Shown here: in pieces, positions 1 through 4,886 of the stretch
Numbering within the stretch: position 1 is the first letter of the stretch
Layout: the number at the start of each line of letters is the position of its first letter
DNA from: Reddybacter sp041622675
GTDB lineage: Bacteria; Pseudomonadota; Gammaproteobacteria; Pseudomonadales; Porticoccaceae
Length of the DNA: 6,773 bases
Assembly: GCA_041622675.1 (NCBI GenBank)
Contig: JBFJYH010000080.1
Location: 1 to 6,773, forward strand
Reading direction: 5' to 3'
Notes under the pieces: model-generated
Told to the model about the DNA's origin: nothing
The model's database searches: none
What the model saw: the letters and a program-made list of their open reading frames with translations, nothing else
Program-made: the position numbers and the translations under genes

Positions 1-1
1 C

Positions 2-148
2 CGCCTCGTCATTATGCAAGGCGGGGCCATTGTCGCCAGTGGTTCGCCTGCCGAGGTGCTACAGGCAGAATTGATTGCACGTGTATTTGGTGTGCAGGTT
101 GAGTTGATTTCCCACCACAAACACGCAAGCCCGTTGGTGGTTTTATAA
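2..148 (+). CDS. ABC transporter ATP-binding protein, C-terminal fragment (BtuD/FecE type)
   Basis: This is the last 48 codons of a gene that begins left of the window. It ends in TAA at 146-148. The visible protein starts RLVIMQGGAIVASGSPAEVL, then has LIARVFGVQVEL, and ends SPLVVL. The pattern of a 'hydrophobic-x-x-G-x-hydrophobic-x-x-x-G-x-P-x-E-V-L' stretch followed by a 'hydrophobic-x-x-V-F/Y-G-V' stretch is typical of the C-terminus of cytoplasmic ATPases in the iron-siderophore/haem/cobalamin importer family. Walker and signature motifs lie outside the window, so catalytic competence cannot be judged. The stop codon overlaps the start of the next gene by one base (TAATG), which implies translational coupling with the binding protein and one transport operon. 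A permease gene is expected further left. The substrate is inferred only from the downstream BtuF-like protein; iron-siderophore or haem import is the alternative. Confidence 0.85.
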   Translation, partial: RLVIMQGGAIVASGSPAEVLQAELIARVFGVQVELISHHKHASPLVVL

Positions 149-1059
149 TGCGCCGTCTCGCTCGACTAAGAGCGCGTTTAGCCTTGTTGGCTTTTATCTG
201 TTTTATTGGGCCGACACACGCAGAAATTAGCGTTGTCGACAGCACTGGGGCCAGGTTAACGCTTGGCCAGCCCGCGCAGCGCATTGTGAGCCTCACACCC
301 CACCTCACCGAGTTGTTATTCGCCGTCGGCGCCGGCGAGCAATTGGTCGGCACGGTGGATTACAGCGACTATCCTGCAGCGGCGCTAAAAGTCCCACGGG
401 TGGGGGCTTATAATTCTATTTCTTTCGAGGCCATTGTCAATTTATCACCCGACCTCGTTTTAGCTTGGCAAAGCGGTAATGGTGATGCAACGATTGCTCG
501 CCTCAGGGCCTTAGGCCTGCCGGTGTATGTCGATGAGCCCAACTCACTGGCGGCGATCGGCGTCAGTCTCGGCAAGCTTGGGCAATTGGCGGGTACAGGG
601 CGTGAGGCCGAGCGGGCGATGGGGGCCTATCAACAGAAGCTGCTGGAGCTACGCCGGGTTTATGGCCGGCAGCGGTCCTTGTCTGTTTTTTATCAGATTT
701 GGAATGACCCCTTACTCAGTATTAATGGCGACCACTTGATTTCAAAAGTCATTGAGCTGTGCGGGGGGCGCAATGTTTTTGCCAGGGCAGTGCCGTTGGT
801 GCCTAAACTGAGTATTGAGTCGGTGCTTGCGCTCAACCCGCAGGTCATTGTCGCCAGCGGTGAAGAGGCACAGCGCCGGGAGTGGCTCAAGGACTGGCAG
901 GCGTGGCCCCTGCTAGACGCCGTTAAGTCAGATCGGCTTTATTTTGTGCCCGCTAGCCTTTTACAGCGCCATACACCGCGCTTATTAGAGGGCGCGGAGT
1001 TACTTTGTCGGCAGCTTGATGTGGCACGCCAGCAATTGCTAGCGGCCGACATCCAGTAA
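148..1059 (+). CDS. btuF: Periplasmic cobalamin-type substrate-binding protein (BtuF-like)
   Basis: A 303-residue class III (helical-backbone) periplasmic binding protein that should deliver a corrinoid, probably vitamin B12, to a BtuCD-type importer. Residues 1-25 form a signal peptide: Arg-rich start, hydrophobic core LALLAFICFIG, cleavage expected after THA. The binding-protein core begins at about residue 45 with RIVSLTPHLTELLFAVG, followed by DYSDYP (71-76) and PDLVLAW (101-107), all closely like E. coli BtuF. Two glutamates aligned with the BtuF residues that dock onto BtuC arginines are present (E94 in SFEAIV, E224 in SIESVL). Two cysteines, C205 (ELCGG) and C287 (LLCRQ), sit where BtuF has its disulphide pair. 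The tryptophan near the B12 site in E. coli is replaced here by Y88 (GAYNS). The start overlaps the upstream ATPase stop by one base, so the two genes are co-translated. No clear terminator lies in the 34 bases before the convergent amtB. Binding of haem or a siderophore remains possible. Confidence 0.8.
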   Translation: MRRLARLRARLALLAFICFIGPTHAEISVVDSTGARLTLGQPAQRIVSLTPHLTELLFAVGAGEQLVGTVDYSDYPAAALKVPRVGAYNSISFEAIVNLSPDLVLAWQSGNGDATIARLRALGLPVYVDEPNSLAAIGVSLGKLGQLAGTGREAERAMGAYQQKLLELRRVYGRQRSLSVFYQIWNDPLLSINGDHLISKVIELCGGRNVFARAVPLVPKLSIESVLALNPQVIVASGEEAQRREWLKDWQAWPLLDAVKSDRLYFVPASLLQRHTPRLLEGAELLCRQLDVARQQLLAADIQ

Positions 1060-1093
1060 ACTGCCGATATTTCACCAGTCAGTGTGTTGCCTT

Positions 1094-2404
1094 TTATAGG
1101 TCGTAGCCACGCTCATCGTGTAGCGCGATATCCAGCCCTTCTGTTTCTTCATCGTCGGTAACGCGCAGGCCCATCAATGCGTCGAGGACTTTGAGCAAAA
1201 TATACGTGATAACCGCCGTGTAAATAAAGGTAGCGATTACGCCAATGGCTTGCACGCCCAGCTGTGAGCCCATGGTCATGCCCTCGGCGTAGCCCTGACC
1301 GCTGAAAGCGCCGAGCTGGTCGGAGGCAAAAAAACCGGCCAGTAAGGTGCCGATAATGCCGCCCACGCCGTGCACGGGGAAGACGTCTAATGAATCATCA
1401 ATTTTGAATTTCTGCTTGATGGCCTGGGTGGCAAAGTAACAAACGATGCCAGCGCCAAAGCCGATCAACAGGGCGCCGCCGGGGCCGACAAAGCCCGAGG
1501 CGGGGGTGATGGTACCAAGACCGGCAACCATGCCCGTCACGATGCCCAGTACCGAGGGTTTGCCGTGGCGAATCCACTCCATCATCATCCACGACAGTGA
1601 GCCCGCCGCCGCTGAAATGTGGGTCACTAGCATGGCCATGCCCGCATCGCCGTTGGCAGCCAGTGCCGAGCCGCCGTTAAAGCCAAACCAGCCGACCCAG
1701 AGCATACCGGCACCCATCACGGTCATGGTCATATTGTGGGGTGGCATAGCCTGAGAGCCAAAGCCCTTGCGATTGCCAATCACCATGGCGGCGACCAGTG
1801 CCCCGACCCCAGCGGTGACGTGAACCACGGTGCCCCCCGCGAAATCGAGCAGCCCCATTTGGCCCAGCCAGCCGCCGCCCCATACCCAGTGTGTGACGGG
1901 TACATACACGAGCACTAGCCAGAGCATGCTAAAGACCATCATGGTGGAGAAGCGGGCCCGCTCGGCAAAGGCACCGACGATGAGCGCCGGTGTAATAATG
2001 GCAAAGGTCATTTGAAAAAGGGCAAAGACGCTTTCGGGAATATCGCCGCTCAGAGTTGATTCACCCATGTTGGCGAACAGGGCGTTGTCAAAATTGCCTA
2101 TCCAATTATTCAGGCTGCCACCATCACCAAAGGCGAGGCTATAGCCAAAAGCCAGCCAGATAACGGAGGCGCCACAGGTAATGGCAAAGCATTGCATCAG
2201 TACCGACAGGACATTTTTACTCCGCACCAGACCACCGTAAAACAGCGATAGGCCGGGAACGGTCATAAACAGCACCAGTGCGGTGGAGGTCATAATCCAC
2301 GCCGTATTGGCGCTGTTCATTTCATCGGCGAAACCGGTAACCGGAGCCACTAGAAGAGCCAGTAGGCCTGCGCTGGGCAGGACTTTGTTAAGAGGTGGAA
2401 GCAT
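1094..2404 (-). CDS. amtB: Ammonium channel/transporter AmtB
   Basis: A complete 436-residue Amt/Mep/Rh protein of the inner membrane that conducts ammonium into the cell as a trimer. Residues 1-26 look like the cleavable signal peptide known for E. coli AmtB (hydrophobic core SAGLLALLVAPVTGFA), and about eleven membrane segments follow. The Amt signature lies at 187-206 (DFAGGTVVHVTAGVGALVAA) and contains the binding-site Asp (D187) and the first pore histidine (H195). The second pore histidine is H345 in DVFPVHGVGG. W175 in WVWGGGWL matches the periplasmic recruitment-site Trp, and FQMTFAIITP (130-139) carries a pore-gate Phe. The cytoplasmic tail (GLRVTDDEETEGLDIALHDE) is conserved, as expected for a channel gated by a PII protein. 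The start has a modest AGG (2413-2415) eight bases upstream. No glnK lies on the upstream side, where it usually sits, so the partner PII gene must be elsewhere. Upstream repeats resemble nitrogen-control sites. Confidence 0.96.
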   Translation of the reverse strand: MLPPLNKVLPSAGLLALLVAPVTGFADEMNSANTAWIMTSTALVLFMTVPGLSLFYGGLVRSKNVLSVLMQCFAITCGASVIWLAFGYSLAFGDGGSLNNWIGNFDNALFANMGESTLSGDIPESVFALFQMTFAIITPALIVGAFAERARFSTMMVFSMLWLVLVYVPVTHWVWGGGWLGQMGLLDFAGGTVVHVTAGVGALVAAMVIGNRKGFGSQAMPPHNMTMTVMGAGMLWVGWFGFNGGSALAANGDAGMAMLVTHISAAAGSLSWMMMEWIRHGKPSVLGIVTGMVAGLGTITPASGFVGPGGALLIGFGAGIVCYFATQAIKQKFKIDDSLDVFPVHGVGGIIGTLLAGFFASDQLGAFSGQGYAEGMTMGSQLGVQAIGVIATFIYTAVITYILLKVLDALMGLRVTDDEETEGLDIALHDERGYDL

Positions 2405-2557
2405 GGGTATTACCTGTCAAAGGTTGGTTTGGTGCCGGTGATAATTAAATACAGCTGGTCAACCGGTATAAAGGCTGCACTATCATTGGCCGCAGGAAAA
2501 ATATTGTGTGCAATTTTAGTGAAAAAGGGGGAGATATCTAGCTTTTTTGTCGGAATT

Positions 2558-2599
2558 AGTAATATTTTGGTGCGCGACCTAGTAGTTTATTGGTGCGTG
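2558..2599. repeat. Two direct repeats in 23-bp phase, NtrC-site-like
   Basis: AGTAATATTTTGGTGCGCG (2558-2576) and AGTAGTTTATTGGTGCGTG (2581-2599) match at 15 of 19 positions, and their starts are 23 bp apart, about two helical turns. Each holds the half-site TTGGTGC preceded by an AT-rich spacer. This resembles the right half of enterobacterial NtrC sites (GCAC, seven bases, GTGC), but the left GCAC half is degenerate (GTAA and GTAG). They lie 154-195 bp upstream of the amtB start, a sensible place for an enhancer. The repeat is directly visible; assignment to NtrC is inference. Confidence 0.45.
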
Positions 2600-2689
2600 C
2601 TATGCTGTGCTTTGGCTATAAATTGCCTTTGTGATTTTCTAGCTTGATTGCATTTGTCCTGAATTTCGGTGCAGGCTGTCGTCGAGGGT

Positions 2690-2695
2690 TATACT
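2690..2695 (+). promoter_or_regulatory. Putative -10 box of the DUF4404 gene
   Basis: TATACT is a one-mismatch match to the sigma-70 -10 hexamer, 39 bases before the preferred DUF4404 start, leaving a leader of roughly 30 bases that includes the GAGAGG ribosome binding site (2721-2726). No convincing -35 hexamer sits 16-18 bases upstream, so the promoter would be weak or activator-dependent. Confidence 0.3.
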
Positions 2696-2734
2696 CAAAG
2701 TTTAGGGCAACGTTATAAAAGAGAGGATTGGCTG

Positions 2735-3004
2735 ATGTCGGAAGACAATTTATTGGAGCAGGCACAAGCCCTGCGCGCTGAGTTAGAAAAGGCGCGAGAT
2801 ATCGACGCGGCAAAAAATTATTTAATGGGTGACCTGTTAAGCGAGATCATTGAGCACGTGACCAGTGACGAGCAGGGGAGTGTGCCCGCCCAAAAATACA
2901 GTGATAGTTTGCGCGAAGAAGTCGCTCACTTCGAGACCGAGCACCCCAAAATTGCCGGCATGCTCGATAGGTTGGCGACGATGTTATCCAATTTGGGTAT
3001 TTAG
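2735..3004 (+). CDS. DUF4404 family small helical protein
   Basis: An 89-residue protein of unknown function. It has no signal peptide, membrane segment or cysteine and is probably cytoplasmic. Residues 1-40 are charged and predicted helical (LLEQAQALRAELEKAR, then LLSEIIEHV). The C-terminus (66-89) has the DUF4404 hallmark: HFETEHPKIAGMLDRLATML, then SNLGI, an 'F-E-x-x-H-P...L-S/A-N-M/L-G-I' ending also found in Pseudomonas homologues. The total length is normal for the family. I chose ATG 2735 because GAGAGG (2721-2726) lies eight bases before it and the family begins near here. An in-frame GTG at 2669 would add 22 residues but has no ribosome binding site and would start upstream of the likely -10 box. 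The gene is monocistronic, diverges from amtB and converges on the GIDE gene with only 25 bases between them. No function is claimed. Confidence 0.85.
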   Translation: MSEDNLLEQAQALRAELEKARDIDAAKNYLMGDLLSEIIEHVTSDEQGSVPAQKYSDSLREEVAHFETEHPKIAGMLDRLATMLSNLGI

Positions 3005-3020
3005 CGAGGAACTCGTGGTT

Positions 3021-3037
3021 TGGGTTTTATTAACCCA
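3021..3037. terminator. Small hairpin between convergent genes, possible weak terminator
   Basis: TGGGTT (3021-3026) pairs with AACCCA (3032-3037) around a TTATT loop. The hairpin lies between the DUF4404 stop and the convergent GIDE gene and includes the latter's TAA. Six base pairs and no T-run on either strand make it a weak candidate at best. Confidence 0.25.
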
Positions 3038-3992
3038 CAGAAAATCTTGCGCTTATATACCAGGTTGCCCCGGAGCCCGCGAGCAGAAAGGCGAGGCTCC
3101 ACGCTATGGCCCGCCAGCGGTAGCGAGCACACAGGGTGTCCTGTTCACCGCTGCCAATTAAAAAGGGTAGCCCGCTATCTGTGGGTTTCGTTATGACGTG
3201 TTCTCTATGGTGCCGCGTGTTCTCACGCTGCTGTTTCAGCGCCTCTTTTTTTGCCGCCCGCTGCACGCTTTGCCACTCGGCAATATCCAGCTCGCCGTCC
3301 TTATTACTATCGTATTTTTCCAGCAACTTGGCAAAATCGCCTTTCCATGAGCGCAGAATATTGCAGCGCATTTTTTCGATGGAAAGACTGCGCTGTCCAG
3401 TGCTGTCTGTACCGAAGTGGCCGAGTATATACAACGGGTCGTGCTCTTTAATTAGACGTTCGGTATAACGGTAGCGTTTGCCAATACCAAGGCTGGTGTT
3501 TAATAAACGGCCCAGTGTGTTCGTCGTTTGGCTGCCAGATCCACCCAGTGGATGACGTTGCCGCCCACGCCACCGTCTATAGTGGCCCGCCGTTAGGTCT
3601 GCGCCCTTGGGTATCACCAAGCATAGGCCGCTGGTGTCATCGATATTAAAAGGCTGCTCGCTGGTGCCTCTTTCAATCGTTACCCAGCTGCTCGACTTGC
3701 CTGAACTTTTGTATTGCTCAATGGCGTAAGACCACCACAAACAAGGGGTGGTCGTCAGGGGGGCGCTCAGGTGCTGGACGTGGGGTTTGCCGATGCCGAT
3801 CAATTCGGTGAAGCCTTGACTCGCCGAACGAATGAGAGAAGTGGGCATGTCTGCGATCAAGCGTGACTTTTTGAAGCTGCGATAGGCGAGGTACAGCGCG
3901 TAGCCGGAGGCGACCAATAATAGGGTAGCCCAAAGCATAAATTGCGCTGTCGGCGCGGCGGCGATGCAGGGGCGACAGAAAAAGCTATTCAT
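3030..3992 (-). CDS. Membrane-anchored GIDE-domain protein with an EF-hand
   Basis: A 320-residue protein with three recognisable parts. Membrane segments lie at about 18-38 and 294-314. Between them, about 45-195, is a GIDE domain (called 'E3 ubiquitin ligase' in some databases, from mitochondrial MUL1/MAPL): PTSLIRSASQGFTELIG (50-66), PCLWWSYAIE (83-92), WVTIERG (103-109), FNIDDTSGLCLVIPKGA (115-131) and RYTERLIKEHDPLYILGHFG (175-194). Residues 228-239, DSNKDGELDIAE, form a canonical 12-residue EF-hand loop with Asp/Asn/Asp at 1, 3 and 5, Gly at 6, Leu at 8 and Glu at 12. A basic, helical segment (KKEALKQQRENTRHHRE) follows. There is no RING domain, so ubiquitin ligase activity is not implied. 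Basic residues on the inner flanks of both membrane segments (RSFKKSR; RYRWR) suggest the middle faces the cytoplasm. It lies 28 bases after lemA on the same strand, a known bacterial pairing. No clear ribosome binding site precedes the start, which suggests translation coupled to lemA; M19 is an alternative start. Confidence 0.8.
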   Translation of the reverse strand: MNSFFCRPCIAAAPTAQFMLWATLLLVASGYALYLAYRSFKKSRLIADMPTSLIRSASQGFTELIGIGKPHVQHLSAPLTTTPCLWWSYAIEQYKSSGKSSSWVTIERGTSEQPFNIDDTSGLCLVIPKGADLTAGHYRRWRGRQRHPLGGSGSQTTNTLGRLLNTSLGIGKRYRYTERLIKEHDPLYILGHFGTDSTGQRSLSIEKMRCNILRSWKGDFAKLLEKYDSNKDGELDIAEWQSVQRAAKKEALKQQRENTRHHREHVITKPTDSGLPFLIGSGEQDTLCARYRWRAIAWSLAFLLAGSGATWYISARFSVG

Positions 3993-4020
3993 GGTGATCT
4001 AACAGTAGCTTGAAGGCTAA

Positions 4021-4596
4021 TTAAGTATTAAACAGATCGCTAACATTCACGTCGCTCAATTGTGCCTCGGTAAATTCCAGTAGGTCGTGGGCTGTAAAAT
4101 TAAAGCGGCTGGCGATGAGTACATCGGGAAATTGCTCAATGCGGGTGTTATTGATATTAACAGCCTCGTTGTAGAGCTCGCGGCGATCGGCAATACCGTT
4201 CTCTAGATCGGTGATGCGCCCTTGAAGATGTTGAAAGGAATCATTGGCTTTTAGCTCGGGATAGTTTTCTGCCAGTGCGAATAACTTACCAAGGCCACTG
4301 CGCAATTGTGTCTCGGCAGAACCCAGAGCATTCATATTTTGGCTTTCACTGGCATTGGCGACAGAGTTGCGCGCTGAAATAACTTTTTCTAGGGTGTCCT
4401 GCTCATAGCCCATATATTGCTTACAGGTTTCTATTAACTTGGGTAATTCGTCGTGACGTTGCTTTAGCAGCACATCGATATTGGCCCAGGCCTTGGCTAC
4501 GCGATGTTTAATGGCGACGAGGTTGTTGTAGATGACGACGAGGTAGCCAGCGAGCAGCAGGAGTAAGCCGAGGATAATAAATACAGTGATGCTCAT
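4021..4596 (-). CDS. lemA: LemA family protein
   Basis: A 191-residue LemA protein of normal length. An N-terminal membrane segment spans residues 3-23 (TVFIILGLLLLLAGYLVVIY) with almost nothing before it, followed by a long helical domain. Family motifs are clear: YNNLVAIKHRVAKAWANIDV (23-42), LKQRHDELPKL (44-54), YPELKANDSFQHLQGRI (112-128), and DRRELYNEAVNINNTRIEQF (137-156) running into PDVLIASRFNF. Lys/Arg just after the membrane segment suggest the helical domain is cytoplasmic. The biochemical function of LemA is unsettled. The start at 4594-4596 has an AAGAGA ribosome binding site six to eight bases upstream and places the hydrophobic segment at the extreme N-terminus, as in the family. 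An in-frame ATG at 4713 would add 39 hydrophilic residues and is rejected. It is the first gene of a two-gene unit with the GIDE/EF-hand protein and diverges from the peroxiredoxin gene. Confidence 0.93.
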   Translation of the reverse strand: MSITVFIILGLLLLLAGYLVVIYNNLVAIKHRVAKAWANIDVLLKQRHDELPKLIETCKQYMGYEQDTLEKVISARNSVANASESQNMNALGSAETQLRSGLGKLFALAENYPELKANDSFQHLQGRITDLENGIADRRELYNEAVNINNTRIEQFPDVLIASRFNFTAHDLLEFTEAQLSDVNVSDLFNT

Positions 4597-4751
4597 AGTC
4601 GTTCTCTTTGCATTCTTGGTGTTGAGACAGGCTTTTGTGGCTTCTGCGGAGGGGCAATAGCAGACGTCAGAGCTTAGGTTTTTTGCCGGGGGAGAACAAC
4701 GGGCGAAATGCAAGGCACGTCATAAAAAGCATATTGCGACGCGATATTACA

Positions 4752-4773
4752 ATTTAAGATGGCTATTTTAAAT
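4752..4773. repeat. 22-bp imperfect dyad, possible operator
   Basis: ATTTAA at 4752-4757 mirrors TTAAAT at 4768-4773, and the central part also shows symmetry (AT..GC..AT), so 18 of 22 positions are symmetric in double-stranded DNA. The remaining positions are two G/T pairs. It is centred in the divergent region, about 124 bp before the peroxiredoxin start and 167 bp before the lemA start. The size and AT-rich arms suit a dimeric regulator's binding site, but I cannot assign a regulator. Confidence 0.45.
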
Positions 4774-4782
4774 CAGCAACAA

Positions 4783-4810
4783 TGATCGAAATATACGATC
4801 GTTACGATCA
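4783..4810. repeat. Cluster of three GATC hexamers with dyad arrangement
   Basis: TGATCG (4783-4788), CGATCG (4796-4801) and CGATCA (4805-4810) put three GATC sites within 28 bases just upstream of the peroxiredoxin promoter. The outer hexamers are inverted copies of each other, and the middle one is self-complementary. The spacing is asymmetric: seven bases on one side and three on the other. This could be a protein-binding array or a set of Dam methylation sites; chance is possible in an AT-rich region. Confidence 0.35.
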
Positions 4811-4844
4811 GTATGCATGGTTTTATTGATTGATGCTTGATAGG

Positions 4845-4850
4845 TATACT
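4845..4850 (+). promoter_or_regulatory. Putative -10 box of the peroxiredoxin gene
   Basis: TATACT lies 37 bases before the peroxiredoxin start codon, giving a leader of about 30 bases. At 17-bp spacing the -35 position reads TTTATT (4822-4827), a poor match; the better TTGATT (4826-4831) is too close at 13 bp. A weak -35 fits a promoter that needs an activator, though none is identified. Confidence 0.4.
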
Positions 4851-4886
4851 GCAATCGCAATTCAAACAAATGGTATGGAGTAGTAC

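Larger units (their letters stand above)
2405..2734. other. Divergent intergenic region between amtB and the DUF4404 gene
   Basis: This 330-base AT-rich stretch separates the divergently transcribed amtB and DUF4404 genes and should hold both promoters. It contains the 23-bp-phased repeat at 2558-2599, a TATACT box at 2690-2695 for the rightward gene, and, for amtB, only a degenerate -24/-12-like element at 2510-2524. A 72-codon open frame on the plus strand (2429-2647) opens with GTG, has no ribosome binding site and resembles no family I know, so I do not call it a gene. No glnK and no recognisable RNA gene were found. Confidence 0.6.
4597..4886. promoter_or_regulatory. Divergent control region between lemA and the peroxiredoxin gene
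   Basis: These 290 bases contain no credible gene and should hold promoters for both directions. The half next to lemA (4597-4720) is GC-richer and probably forms its leader. The half next to the peroxiredoxin gene is AT-rich and holds the 22-bp dyad (4752-4773), the three-GATC cluster (4783-4810) and a TATACT box. For lemA, a possible minus-strand pair is TTAAAT (4757-4752) and TATGCT (4733-4728) with 18-bp spacing. If real, its -35 overlaps one arm of the dyad, so a protein bound there could block lemA transcription. This pairing is tentative. Confidence 0.45.

Noticed and set aside
1060..1093. Terminator between btuF and amtB
   Set aside because: No stem of useful length was found in the 34 bases between these convergent genes.
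2423..2437. Minus-strand CGGCACCAAACCAAC as a sigma-54 promoter of amtB
   Set aside because: The -24 part fits but the -12 part is CAAC instead of TTGC, and the transcript would start almost on the ribosome binding site.
2480..2500. Minus-strand GG...GC pair in the amtB upstream region as a sigma-54 promoter
   Set aside because: The spacing between GG and GC is 11 bases, not the strict 10.
2429..2647. 72-codon plus-strand open frame in the amtB upstream region
   Set aside because: It opens with GTG, has no ribosome binding site, resembles no family I know and covers the probable amtB control elements.
2669..2734. GTG-initiated N-terminal extension of the DUF4404 protein
   Set aside because: No ribosome binding site, starts upstream of the likely -10 box, and the family begins near the ATG at 2735, which has GAGAGG eight bases before it.
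4597..4713. 39-residue N-terminal extension of LemA from an upstream ATG
   Set aside because: Hydrophilic, unlike LemA proteins, which start with the membrane segment; the ATG at 4596 has a better ribosome binding site.
4811..4870. OxyR-type binding site before the peroxiredoxin gene
   Set aside because: Only an isolated ATAG is present; the four-part ATAG/CTAT spacing is not met.
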